From Panaeolus papilionaceus (lineage: Eukaryota > Basidiomycota > Agaricomycetes > Agaricales): 64,000 nt of DNA. Made by a program: the position numbers and the translations under genes. Below the pieces are notes generated by a model. It was not told the DNA's origin. It saw only the letters and a list, made by a program, of their open reading frames with translations, and made no database searches. The stretch lies in the NCBI GenBank assembly GCA_015501605.1, contig JADNRZ010000007.1, positions 124,001 through 188,000 of the forward strand, read 5' to 3'. This document shows, piece after piece, positions 24,366 to 36,673 of the stretch (within the stretch, counting starts at the first letter, position 1; each line of letters starts with the position of its first letter).

Positions 24366-27300
24366 TCACTGTTCCTCCTCATCTTTCCTCATACCGAACT
24401 GTTTGTAAATAGGGTCGTCATGTGGGGTACCCGGGTGAATTTGTACCTTCCCGTTCCAAAGAGCGGCGGATGATTTCGATGGGTCTGTAGCGGCTGGGTC
24501 TGACAGGGAACCCTTCTCCCAATATGTCTTACCAGCTGCAACTGCACCCATCATAAACGAAGGCGCCATGGCCAAAACGGTGGAACTATGGCGATGTATA
24601 AGCGTCTACGTCGACCTTAAGTCATATAATAGACTTACATGCTCAATTGGTCTTCCTGGCTGATGCGCGCTGAGCGACTCTTGACAACAAAGGATGACGA
24701 TCGTAGACGGCCACCTCGGATGTTGGCGAACGTCCTGAGGTTGTCCTGAACCATAGCGACGGCGCCACTCCAGCCATTCATGTCAGGCTTGACCGTGGGC
24801 AACACTTCCTTCTCATCACTCATGAGGCGAATGAAACGGAAGAATTTGTCGAAGATAAAGTTGGGCATGCAGCGAATCACAGCTCCCCAAGGAAGAGACA
24901 CAACACCGAGCGCGATAGAGATTCCCCATTCACGACCATTCATCCGGGTCACTTGGAAGGCAGCGCCGCCAACAAAGACAATGACAACTTGAACCACAAT
25001 TTCTGAAGGTCTTCGTTAGTGTCAAGGACAGATACTAGAACATGACACAAGCTTACCAAGAAGGGTGATACCGATGAAGAAGCGATTGCGAATGATACCC
25101 TCGAAGACATTGAGCTTGTTATCCAGGCGTCTACAGTTGATCGAGTTGAAAATTTGTGCAAAAACGAAGGCGTTGAAGACCAAGGTGCGGACAACTTTCT
25201 CGTGGTGTTCGTCGTGCTCAAAGCCCAAGATATCAACACCCTTGAAGTGGAAGAGAAGGATGATGATGATTTGGTAGACAGACTGCATCAAGATCATTTT
25301 GTACATGTCGACGCTGAAGAGAGGGGCAGTCTTCTTTTCGGGCTTACGATTCAGAAGCAGTTCAGTGGCTGGATCAGTTGCGAGAGCGAGAGCAGCGAAT
25401 GTGTCCATGATGATGTTGATCCAAAGAAGTTGCACAGCAGTGAGTACAGATTCTTCCTTCTCGGACGCAACGGCTGAAACGAAGGTGATGATAACGGCGG
25501 TGACGTTCGTGGAGATCTGGAATTGCAAGAATTTGCGGACCGCGTCATTAACACAGCGACCCCACATGATGGCCTTGACGATTGACGCAAAGTTGTCATC
25601 CATGAGAATGATGTCCGAAGCCTCTTTAGCGACCTCAGTACCAGCAATTCCCATAGAGAAGCCGACGTTAGCGGTTTTAAGCGCGGGGCCGTCATTTGTA
25701 CCATCACCAGTAACACCGACAATCTCGCCAATCATCTTGAGGGTCTCTACGAGGATCTTCTTATCTTCTGGAGAAGAACGTGCAAGGACTTGCAAGCGAG
25801 GAACGATTTCGATCATCTCCGGCTGGGTGAGCTTGCGGAAAACGGGACCTTCCATAATGATGCCTCCAGGGGTGAAGATACCACATTGGGTAGCAATTGA
25901 ACGAGCGGTGAGGACGTTGTCACCCGTGCACATTTTGACAGTGACACCAGCACGATGACATTTGATGACTGCATCACGGACACCATCACGCAGAGGGTCT
26001 TCAATACCAGTAATGCCAATCAAGACCAATTCTTCAGATAGAGATTCAAAAGGAACCTGAACATGTAAATTAGCACACGAAGTTAATGCGGGACAAAACA
26101 ACTCACATCGCCTTGATCATCAACGGACATGCCACGAGGTGGCCATGACGAGAAATCCCGATAGCAGAGAGCAATAGTACGAAGGGTTTGGTTGGCATAG
26201 AAGATGATGGTGCGGCTAATGTTGTCACGAGCGAGGTTGTCGATCTCCTTGGTTATGACCTCATCGTCAGCGGTAGGCTCACGGCTGACAACGATGTGTT
26301 TGGTCGACTTCTTTGCAAGGATTTCCGAAGCACCCTTGAAGTAAACGCGGTAACGACCATCGGGACGTTGAATGACGACACCCATAGCTTTGCGCTCTGA
26401 TGAGAACGGAATCATCTGAATGATTTTGGCAGCATCCCTAGTTTGCTTGAAATTCTTCCACTTGAGTTCTTGAGCGAACTCGAGAAGAGCCGTTTCGGTC
26501 TTGCTACCAATTAAGACAAGCTTGCCAGTCTCTGGATCAGTATCCTCGAAAGCAGTGGAGTTAACAGCGATCGCTTCATTAAAAAGTTCTTGAACCTGGG
26601 AGGAAAGCACATCGTTCAGGTTAGCCTGATCGAGAGAGAAATCCTGGGGATGTTTGCGAGCGGAACTGGATTGCTCTGTCTCTTCAGCGTTGGTGCGCGC
26701 TGCATTTTCGCCGAGTTGTCGAACAAATTTAGCGTGGATGCCAACCGAGCCTGCGACGACTGTCATGGAATTTTGTGTCAAGGTACCAGTTTTGTCTGTG
26801 CAGATGACGGATGCGTTGGCCATAGTCTCGCAGGAGCCAAGCACACGAACGAGGAGGTTCTCGTATGTCATTCGTTTAGTTGCAAAAGCAAGCGCCAGTG
26901 TGACAGCCAGTGGTAAACCTTTGCGTTCAGGTGAGCTTAACCTTGTTAGCGAAATTGAAAAAAAATTAATTTACCTTCTGGAACGGCAACGACAATCAAG
27001 GTAACCGCAATGATGAGGATATTAACGAAGGCAATGCCGTTCTCATTAGCGTTTCTATGGGTCTGTTAATTGGAGGCTAAATACTTAAATGGGATAATGC
27101 ACATACCGGGGAGGTTTCCCTGTGCCAAGCTGGACGAAAAACCTGATCATCAAAGCAGTGAAAAGCAATAGACCGGCTGCAGAACCAATCTTGGCGATGA
27201 GTTCGGCGAGGTTGTTAAGCTTGTGTTGAAGCGGCGTATTTTCCGTATCACCCCGCAAAGCTATTCATATGGAGGTCAGTATCATTTATTGGTGGAGTAA

Positions 27301-28974
27301 AAGAACTCTTACCCATCATGATGCGTCCGTTAAAACTCTTGGTGCCGACAGCGACTATGACATACTTTCCAACACCTTCGAGAACCTTACTACCAGAGAT
27401 CATGAAACAATCCTGATGTTTGGCATCGCCGTCCTTTGCAAGAGCAAGATATTCGTCGTAGGGGATCTTTTTAATTGTGTCGGATTCACCGGTGGCACCA
27501 GACTCGTCGCACTTGACGTTGTGGCCGGAAATGAAGATACCATCACAAGGAATGATTTCACCAGGTTCAATAAGGGCAATGTCGCCAACAACGATATCCT
27601 AAAATTTATGAGATGAGCTGCGTATGACATGAGAACTCTCGTGATGCAACGTGCCTTGATGTCAACAAGCTTTTCCAGGCCGTCACGGATAACCTTGACA
27701 GTACGCTCTTCCTTTCGCTCATTCAGCGCAGCGAATTGACGCTCCTTCTGCCAATCGTTCAACGAACCGACAACAACCTAGGATGAAATAGAATATCAGC
27801 CTCGAAAGAGCAAAGAATAATGGCGCGGGTATCAACGTACAACAATGGCAATGGCGATCATAATAGCGACACCCTCGACCCAATCGACGGGTGGTTCATC
27901 TGGGTTTCTGCCAGGTCCAAAATCTTGGAGGAAACCGAGAGCAAGAGATACGACGGCAGCGATTGATAGAAGAATCTAGATATATGGTTAATGGTGACAC
28001 GACAAATGAAGGGATGAATGACGCACCAAAACTTTGTCTTTCATGGCAGCCCACATGAGCTGAAGTAGTGTCTTGCTGACGCGGGTAGGTAAGAGGTTTG
28101 CGCCGAAGACACGCTGCCTGTCGGTGATAGTGGCGTTGAAAGGGTCTTTGTCACCGCCTCCACCATGATGTTCGTGATGGGTGGTGGGGACGTCGGAAAC
28201 CTTCTCATTGTCATTGAGTACCTTTTCTGATTCATGTCTATGGGAAGCACCAACGCCTGCGCCCTTGGTATGCTGAGGTTCTGACTTCGTTGAAAGACCT
28301 GTTTCGATGTTGGTGCCCAGACCGCTGACGATGCCAGTGAGACCACCAAAGCCAGTAAGAGTTTCAAGGCTCTTAGGGTCGAGCATGTGAGCAAGCGCGT
28401 AAGGCTTGAAATGGAATGGGGCAGGGTTTATTGCCTCATCCTGAGCGAGCTCGAGTTGATGAGTTGTCTTGCCTTCTTCTGGGTCCTTCTGCTTTTTCGA
28501 GTCTTTACGAGGTTTAGCATCCTTGTCGTCACTGGTGGGGGAACGAGTGTCAACATGAGTCACGGTCGTTGTGGTCGAAGGGACGTGCCGCAAAGCAATA
28601 TCAGACCGAGACTGGGGACCCTCTACTTCTGTCAATGAAGACACGCTGCCTTTACGCGGTTGGTGTGCCGAAGAGGGGTCGAGTAACTGTAGTGATGATA
28701 GACCAGAGTGTTCATTTGGCGTATTTTCGCGTAGCTTTACTGATGTGGGGAAGTTTGGTGTATGAACTGAAATTGTCGGCGAAGGGGGTATCGAACCAGA
28801 CTCTGAGTTTTCTGAAGGAGCAGGCGAAGGTAAACCATATGGGTAAGAAGAACCGCCGGGAGAGAGAAAACCACCAGAATGTGGAGAAGGTTGATTCAAG
28901 TTCGTATTTGAACTTGAAGATAAGTCTGTTGTGATGATAGCAGGGATATTGGAAGGTTCATCACCTCCTGCCAT
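24366..28974 (-). CDS. PMC1: P-type Ca2+-ATPase, PMC1/PMCA class
   Basis: Ten exons join in phase to 1373 residues: 28974-28027, 27975-27841, 27777-27655, 27598-27313, 27260-27107, 27054-26975, 26918-26107, 26056-25057, 25002-24639, 24585-24366. A disordered N-terminus of about 270 residues precedes the core. The core holds the actuator motif SGATGESD, the Ca2+-site helix VPEGLPLAV, phosphorylation site CTDKTGT (Asp617), nucleotide-binding FKGASE and hinge TGDGTNDGPALK, then C-terminal helices. In fungi PMC1-type pumps load Ca2+ into the vacuole; some act at the plasma membrane. Intron 3 (27654-27599) uses a GC-AG boundary. The start at 28974 gives MAGGDEPSN; the ORF is open further upstream. 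Confidence 0.93.
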
Positions 28975-29659
28975 TGTCGGGATATTGTGGTTGGGAAACA
29001 AGACACAACTATTCAACATTCCCTTCATATACCATGCACTGCCCGTCTTGGCAAGCACAGCCTTTTACAACGTTATGATCACAGGCTGTCCTCAGCTCCT
29101 CCACTCATTCAATTGACTTGGAAAGATATGAAAGACACGTACCTAGTAAGGCCTCTTGACTGCAGCTTGAGATTTATTTATTTATTTCGATTTTTCTTCA
29201 GTATAGAACTACTCACTATACAAACACGCAAATCTATACACTACCAAATTTGGATGTAGTTCACATATTTCGTATACCAATACATAGCTATGACCGTCAT
29301 GTCACATCATCAACATCGGCCATTTTAGTGGCTCCAAGCCCCTCGATTCACTGCTGACATCCCCCTTGAATCTACTCGTCAGACTTCCAGAAGCGTCACT
29401 TGCAATGCAACTGGTCATGGATTTCCACGGCGATTTTCGCGCAATCTTCTATGATACCTGGCAAGTCACAAGAGTGACGACGCCAATGTGTACACACACA
29501 TGTCTGTCTAACATTGGAATTGCATGGAACACATGAATACATCCGGGTTTTCCATATCGACATTCAGTACAATTTTCAAACTGCGCATACTCCTATGTCT
29601 GAGATCCCCGATGTCATGGTCATGCTTTCTGGCTGGACTATAGCCGCTAGGCGGACATG
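28975..29659. other. Intergenic region upstream of the Ca2+-ATPase gene
   Basis: No gene was recognised between the Ca2+-ATPase start and the tRNA gene. Confidence 0.45.
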
Positions 29660-29762
29660 GATGGGTTGGCGTAATGGCAACGCGTCAGTTTCCGGAATCT
29701 AAGTCTCAAAGACTTAGTTATAGGCCAGCTGAAGTATCCGGGTTCGACCCCCGGGCCTGTCG
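29660..29762 (+). tRNA. tRNA-Arg (anticodon CCG) with a 31-nt intron
   Basis: The cloverleaf was folded by hand. Acceptor GATGGGT (29660-29666) pairs with GCCTGTC (29755-29761), using three G-U pairs. D arm is GCGT...ACGC (29669-29672 / 29680-29683), anticodon stem TCAGT/GCTGA (29685-29689 / 29728-29732), loop TT-CCG-G-A with anticodon CCG at 29692-29694. Variable loop is AGTAT; T arm is CCGGG-TTCGACC-CCCGG (29738-29754). The discriminator is G29762. The intron, 29696-29726, sits after position 37, the canonical place for eukaryotic nuclear tRNA introns. Internal A box (TGGCGTAATGG) and B box (GGTTCGACC) are present. It reads CGG arginine codons. Confidence 0.88.
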
Positions 29763-29763
29763 A

Positions 29764-29769
29764 TTTTTT
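29764..29769 (+). terminator. RNA polymerase III terminator of tRNA-Arg
   Basis: A run of six T residues begins two bases after the tRNA discriminator base. Confidence 0.8.
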
Positions 29770-32704
29770 GTCCTTCTCAATCATTATTTCATGCTCGTGG
29801 AATTCAACTTTCAACCGGCCTTCCATTGTTGCTTTCGAGTGGGGCCTATACATACCCACTACAGGCGAAAATTCACTTCATTCTATCGGTTTCCGTAGAA
29901 TACATATCTTTCGATATGTGGATACTACTACCTTGAGTCGAGCTGAGCCACCACTTATTGCTCACACGACGGCGGAAAATATACACATCGACACAGACAT
30001 CCGCAGAATACACCACTAATCAAATGTCGACGCCTCCACATCGAGATTTAAAGGCATCAGTCCAGTTATCGCCGCGAACCTCATGACTTCGAAGATTTAA
30101 CAAGTGTTCTACTTGCTCCCACACCGCCTCGAGAGTTACTGGCTTAAGGGTTACTCTCCGTAGTTGGCCAGCCAAAGCTTGTTCCATTAATCTGGGTTTC
30201 GAAGCCCAATGAACCCAGTACTTGCATAAGGTTTGCTTGGTAAAGAACGTAGACTCGAACCTATCGATCAAGACGGACGTGACCTGTGGGCGCATTAGCT
30301 AGGGCGGCTGTTGAGACACCGACCAAGGCAGTGTCTGCCTCCGCTTTGACTACTCGCGACTCCATTGATTACTCGGTTTGAAATGGTGTAATGTCATTTA
30401 TTTAAAGTTTCGTGCGTCGTGTAACGGGCATGATTTTCATCCTGGCGGGGCGCACAGTGTCGGTGATTCGAGGTGCGTTTGGAATGACTAGATTCCGTGC
30501 AGTGATGTATGGCGATACCGCTGTGCATCCGGCTAAATCGACCCCAGTCGGAATGCCTTCCGTATGTCAATGGTGACATTATCCGGTTTTCTCTGCCTCA
30601 ATCCCAAAAATAAAGATGACTGGGCTGCTGAAAACTTCTCGGTTCAAACTTCTTAAACCTCCATTCCGACAGAACCACCCTACAGATTTGGTCGAGGCAG
30701 TGGCCTGTCCCTCAAACGTTCAAAAGCCGAAAAAGCCCCTGAATATCCCGTAGAATCACTGTTGCCTGATAGGTACTTGACAGCCATTTTGTTTAACCTA
30801 ATGAATTAGATAAAGGGTGGTATACTTCATAATCTGTCTTGCTTTTGCGTCATTCAGTATTAAACGGGGGAGGGACACCTTGACATGCTCTTGACATTTC
30901 AACTGAATACCCCACACAGCTTCGCTTGGCGATGTTATCCCTCATTAACGATCTAAGCTTTTTGGAAGTATATGGGAGAATATGGCGGTAGGACACATTC
31001 GGCTAGGCACAATGCAAGAATTACGCGTCGGATGAGTTGCGTACCCCTGCAGTAGAATCTTTACTACGTGGGCGTTTAATACACGGACGATGTTTGATAA
31101 GCGCTTCCGAGAACTCCGAATTGGCTACTTCAAGTTATGATGTTACCTATTGATTGTTAGATAAACAGCTGTTTTGCATGATTAATCCCTTGTACCTATC
31201 TCCCAGCTTCATTTGAGAGCGTTTTGTATTGTGGTTCTATAGCATGGAGACTTCGTAATCTTGGAACACAGAAATGGTGATATACACTGCCTCAATCTTC
31301 CTTTACACCCCAGTAGGGTGGAAATAGAAGGTCATTTCCGGAATCCAGAATAATCTGATATGAACTTGGGCATTTCAATTGAATAAGACTCCCTCCTGTG
31401 AAATGCTCAGTGACGGATAATGAGCATTCCCTGGATATCTTTTTCCTTGCTCTGGGCATCACAGTGTCAATATCCTTGCTTTTTTTGTCCCTTGTGGGAC
31501 AACACAGTTGTGCCACTTCACAGAAGTGTATATAAATCTGCATGCAGTAGACGTGTTGTCAAACCGCAACGTCTTCCGCCGAGCAGTAAAGGAACATAAT
31601 TCGAAGGCGGACATGAGGTTGGGAAATGGCTGGACCATATGTACTCCATCGACTGCCCTTGGTTTAAACCCGCACCAGCTGCCGTATCTTTGACATAAAA
31701 ACGAGGGACAAATGCACACGAACCGATTGCCTCGCACATGCAAGAAATGTGACGTAGACCCGCAATACGGCTGGAATGCTCCATAGTGATGCAGGATCCT
31801 ATCTACCATGTATATCCATCGGAGAAGTGGCGCAATGGGGAAACATCAGATGCAGATACAGCGCACGGTGACCAGATATAACACATTTTCTGGGGAGCTT
31901 GCTCCCACCTTTCCAAATAAAATATCCCATACTATCATTGATTTCTCATGATTCATGAAGCATGTCACTGCAGCAGATTGAAACCTGCAGGTTCACGCTC
32001 TGATGTGCGCCACAGCGGCGTCAGTTGAAACGGCGGAAGTCAGAGTCACGAACGTTCCTCAAGGCAATCAACAATGCTCAAGCTGCGTGGAGGTTTCCGG
32101 AGAAGGAGCAACTCTTGGTTAACGTGGCACGTGTGCTAAACATGTCAAAAAGGCTGTGCGGTAATCTAAATCCGTCTTCTCTCTCTCATCTTCGTAAAAG
32201 GACCGAGATGTGCAGCCCATGTCAAGGTCAAGTAAGAAGTATCAGATGCGTGTAAACCCCCAGTATTCTGTAATTGGCGAAGAGTTGAAGAAGTTCAAAC
32301 ATTCTCTCAACAACTTGGAAGTGTCGGCTCCTAATCCATATGTCTAAATATAGTATTAGAAATACCTAAAATAGAAGACTGTCTGATGATGCGTGATTAT
32401 TTAAGAATCACAGAAACTGAAATGTTATATAAACCCAAGGGAGCGTGAGCCATACATAAATGAAATATGCTACTGGGGCAATAAATTGAGAGTTACAGAC
32501 ACTAAAAGCAGTTCGTACAGTTGTCTACAAAAGAAGGGCAATCATGCATGGTCGAATCTATTCAAGGCAAACCAAAAAAAGGAAAAGGAGCAAAGTGATG
32601 GTGGTATAAATGACAGAAATAAGTATGGTGCGAAGTTTCGATATTTTCCGACACAATGATCACTTCTGCGAAGCATGGGGTTACATGAAGCAAACCTTCT
32701 GCTG
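29770..32704. other. Gene-poor 2.9-kb stretch
   Basis: Only short ORFs occur here; none shows a recognisable domain or a phase-consistent spliced extension. The longest is on the minus strand at 31809-31459 (116 codons); another at 30295-30020 (91 codons) has a somewhat protein-like composition. I saw no terminal repeats, transposase or RNA gene. It may hold decayed mobile-element sequence or an unrecognised small gene. Confidence 0.4.
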
Positions 32705-34534
32705 CTAAGCCTTCGTCTCCTGAGATCCGGACGCCTCCTTGGCTGCACTTTCAAGCTCAATCTTGCTCATTTCCCTGATGAAACTACTTCCCCAGAACGC
32801 AGCGCTGTACTTGTTGACGTACTTGAACAGTTTACGGTGATTCTCTGCCCGTGTCTCGGCGTCCATTGTGACAGCCTCATGGATAGCGTCGGCGACTTGT
32901 TGCGAGTCCCAAGGGTTAACGACAATAGATCCGTTTAGACTCTGAGCGGCGCCAGCAAATTCGGATAAAATCATAACACCCTGACGGTCTTGCTGGCATG
33001 CGATGTACTCGTAAGACACCTGGTAGAGGACGTTAGTACGTATCAAGGCTGTGTATAATTGGACAATCCTCACAAGGTTCATTCCGTCGCGCGTACTTGA
33101 AACGAGGCATGCGTCACTGACAGCGTAGAGTGCACACAGTTCATCGAACGCGAGCGACTTGTGCATAAAGTGGATCGGCATGAACTCCACAGTTCCAAAG
33201 CGGCCGTTGATTCGTCCAACAAGCTCATTAACGGTCGATCGTAAATTTTGGTACTCCTCGACATCTTGACGCGATGGCACTGCCAGCTGGACAAGGACGA
33301 CCTGTAGCCAAGTGAAACGTCAGTCACTGGTGAAGTAAGTCCGAAGGATGTGTATATACCTTGCCGATCCATTCCGGATGTTGGCTGAGGAAGAGCTCAA
33401 GGGCATGTAGCTTCTGCGGCACACCCTTGATATAATCCAAGCGATCGACACCGACGATGACCTTCACGCCTCCAAAGCGTTGTTCGAGTTGAGCAATTCT
33501 GTCCTTAACGGACTGCTTTTGAAGATTCTGAATGGGGAAAGGTGAGCTCCTGAACACTTGGTTTAATCGGCTGGTTTTGTTACCTGGATAAAGCTGCTGG
33601 GTTCAATTCCAATGGGGAATGTACCAACATGGGCGAGTCTGCCCTCAAATTCTACGCCGTTGGGCATAGTTGGAAGAGAGAGAATGCGGGTGCAAGAGGA
33701 GAGGAAGTGTCGGGCATAATCATAGGTGTGGAAGCCGATGAGGTCACAGTACAAGATACCAAGTAAGATCTCCCGACGGACAGGCAAGATTCTATGCTCT
33801 TTTCGTGAGTATTTAGAGGATAATAATGAACTGAATGGTATTCACCTGTAGATTTCACTACTGGGGAAGGGGGTATGGAGGAAGAAGCCGATTTTAACAC
33901 CGGGAATAGGTTCAGATGGGTTGCTGGTAAGAGCAGTTGCGTCAATCCCTTCTGTTATTGTGGCCAATTCTGTCTTGGTGAAGCGTCCGACATTTTCAGG
34001 ACCGTCGATGATACCACGAAGAAGCATGGGGAGGAGCATCAGATGATAATCCTGGACCCATACCATAGCGCCCGGGGTGATCTGCTGGCGAACAACATCT
34101 GCGAACTGCATATTGGCCTGACGGTATGCATTCCAGTTCTCCTCGTCGAAATTCATCTCTCCGGGGTGATAGTGGAACAGTGGCCAGAGGATTGAATTGG
34201 AGAAACCATTATAATGGCGATCAGCTACGTCATCGTCTAGATAGACAGCTTGACATGAATACTCCTCCATTAAACGTTTATCGACGAGAGGACGGTCCTT
34301 TGGTGGAATGAAAAAACCAGGCCATCCGATCCAGGTAAAGTTGAGTGATTTCTTGAAACCAGAGAGAGCTGATACGAGACCACCCGAAGACATTTTAAAG
34401 TGGTACTCGCCATTCGCATCTTTGTTGATGGTAACTGGGAGACGATTAGAGACGACGACGAGATGACCGCCCTTTCCGAAATCCATGTTACGATTTGTAT
34501 GTGGTTGAGGGGAATCTGTTGGGGAGGATGCCAT
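32705..34534 (-). CDS. TPS1: Trehalose-6-phosphate synthase
   Basis: Five exons, 34534-33846, 33791-33584, 33527-33360, 33301-33074 and 33019-32705, join in phase to 535 residues, typical of Tps1. Family GT20 motifs are present: LVVVSNRLPVTI at the start, FTWIGWPG, HYHPGEMNF, VWVQDYHLMLLP, KIGFFLHTPFPSSEIYR, GVDRLDYIKGVPQKL, then STRDGMNLVSYEYIACQ and VMILSEFAGAAQSLNGSIVVNPWD. It transfers glucose from UDP-glucose to glucose-6-phosphate to make trehalose-6-phosphate in the cytosol, for stress protection and control of glycolysis. No phosphatase domain is fused. TATATAAAA (minus strand, about 34558-34566) lies some 25 bp before the ATG. Confidence 0.96.
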
Positions 34535-34879
34535 GGTAGTAGAGAAAAGGTGGAGTTTTATATATGACGCAGAACAAATATGACGCTTTTCTGTCAATCG
34601 AGCCCAAAAGCGTGGCCAATGATCCCAATTAGGAAATACTCCTCAAAGATATCAGATCCTAGTTCTTCATATCTTTTTTATACGACTACTCGGACATCTT
34701 CATCTTTTTTCTTCTTCTCCCTAGTCATTGTGACATACGTCCTTCGTTACCCTGCTTTTCCCGCTTCCGATATTTTTCCAAACTAGAAAATCGCTCGTAA
34801 ATCAGGTCTATCAAGACTACATACGGACAGCAAAGTGATTCCATAATTATACAGTACGGCGTAACTACGGATAACAATT
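34535..34879. other. Intergenic region between TPS1 and RPP0
   Basis: TPS1 promoter and the P0 3' untranslated region. It is AT-rich with pyrimidine runs near 34670-34720. No gene was recognised. Confidence 0.45.
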
Positions 34880-36093
34880 TTAATCGAAGAGACCGAAGCC
34901 CTATAAAACCAAACGTGCTTCAATTCCCCGTTCGTCGTTGGATTGGTTAGATTGTCACTTACCATGTCGTCGTCAGACTCCTCCTTCTCTTCCTCCTTCT
35001 CCTCAACCTTGGCAGCAGCAGCAGGAGCGGCATCGGCGGCAGGAGCAGCGGCAACAGCAAATGCCTCGGGGTTGGCAAGGTATTCCTTGATCTAAGTAAG
35101 AGTCGAGTTAGCAATCACGTTGATGATATGAAGAGGCATTGTAATGATATCATAGTCTAATTAATCAGTCCGCAACGCGTCCGTTAGACGCTCGGAATTT
35201 TCAGTGTAGTTTTTAAATCATATATCAAATAAAACAGTGGATGAAAAATTACCTTGTCAGCAGCATCGAAGCTGTAATCTGTAGACAGAGCAATGGCAAG
35301 CAAGTTCTTGTAGGCGTTGACCAAAGAGTGGGTAACGGAAACAATGGTGGGGTAGTTGAGGGCCAAAGAGATGGCGGCAACGGTCTTGATACCAGAGAGG
35401 AAGCGGTCGATAAGTTCCTGCTCGTCAACATCGAGAACGTCGGGGGAGAAGATATTGCCTTGGTCGAAGATTTGAACAACAGTCATTCCATAGGTGAAAG
35501 GAGAGATGTTCAACATGTTGAGGAGGGCGGCTTCGGAAGGTCCAACACGGGTTCCAGCAGTAACGACCTTGACGTCCGCAATAATTTCAATGGTACCACG
35601 GGCAATCTTGGTGGGAATACCGAGAGCCTGGAAGAAGGAGGTCTTACCAGGTTCCATACCAGTGTTGGAGGCAGGAACGGTAACATCCTTGGGGGCAAAG
35701 GCACCAGCACGAGCAGGAGCAGCGACTTTGTTGGCAACAATAAGGTCGCGAACCTCCTTGAGATCACCGTCAGTGAAGACAAAACCGATGTTGCCCCTAA
35801 CGTAAGGGAGGAGGCGCTCGAATTGGGGGAATTCTGCCAAAACTGTGCGGAGAGCACGGCGGACCATGGTGTTCTTGCCCATCAAGACAACACCCTTGCC
35901 TCGGAGAGAGACACGGATTTGATGCATTTGGTTGGAGCCGACATTGTCAACGTTGACGATGAAGATGGAAGCTAAAGAAAAGTATCAATACGCGCCCTTC
36001 AAGCTGAGATGGGCCTCAATACGAACGATATGTGTTGAGAAGCTCCTTGAGCTTCTCGAAGTAAACTTGCTTCTCAGCACGACCGGCACCCAT
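34880..36093 (-). CDS. RPP0: 60S acidic ribosomal protein P0
   Basis: Four exons, 36093-36027, 35971-35253, 35091-34963 and 34900-34880, join in phase to 311 residues. The N-terminus ([19 protein letters not shown]) and rRNA-binding region ([31 protein letters not shown]) are those of uL10/P0. The C-terminus has an Ala-rich hinge, an acidic Glu/Asp/Lys run and the conserved end MGFGLFD, which binds translation factors. P0 anchors the P1/P2 stalk on the large subunit. The last seven codons (including stop) sit in their own 21-nt exon. Intron 2 (35252-35092) is 161 nt, unusually long for this window. Confidence 0.97.
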
Positions 36094-36673
36094 TGTTGAA
36101 TTTGGTTATCTAATTATTATTATTGGTGGTGATAAGTTTTCAAGACATGAAAACGACGAAAGTAAAATTAAAAAAAAAAAAAAAAGGCTCACGAGATTGA
36201 AGTTGGTGAGTGGTGATGTAACGAGTGCCTCCCTATTGACCTCTGCCCCTGGTCTCGAGTAAGATACACGGCATGACGACAAACGTGAACAGGAAGGTAC
36301 CTGGTAGTGCCAATGGATTTTTCAAGAACACTTGTACGGAGTCAAGGACGAACAGATGATCTCGAGCTTTTTGTGTGTGGATGAAGTTTATCGTGGGAAC
36401 GTAAAATAAGGTTAGAGTTCATTCTCAGTCAAGTGTCCGACATGGTAAATCCCGATTGGTCCGACAAGCGGGCCGTGAGGTCTTCTGTCAGCAGTGCACC
36501 AGGCCAGTTCAAATTTTTCCGAGAGTTGCCTAAACTCTTCTCAACCTCGACCTTCCTGACAGGCATAGGTCGGGAAAACAGTATAATCTGGGTGTTTATA
36601 CGGTTGGCGTCTAAAGGATTCGAAGACGCGTTCTAGTCCGACGCGTTTTCTTACAATTGGTTCACGCAATGGA
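36094..36673. other. Divergent promoter between RPP0 and the PPR-like gene
   Basis: An A-rich run of about 18 bases lies near 36168-36185. No gene was recognised. Confidence 0.45.

Noticed and set aside
25299..25958. Plus-strand ORF of 219 codons
   Set aside because: Antisense to the strongly conserved Ca2+-ATPase exon; no domain and no spliced extension.
30020..30295. Minus-strand ORF of 91 codons in the gene-poor island
   Set aside because: The composition is protein-like, but there is no recognisable domain, no supporting exon and no promoter signal, so it is not listed as a gene.
35092..35252. Possible C/D-box snoRNA in intron 2 of the P0 gene
   Set aside because: The intron is long and has two CTGA boxes and a GCGTC/GACGC hairpin, but there is no good RUGAUGA C box and no terminal stem.
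35241..35975. Plus-strand ORF of 244 codons
   Set aside because: It lies exactly antisense to the ribosomal P0 coding exon; its Gly/Val/Glu-rich composition is a shadow of biased P0 codon use.
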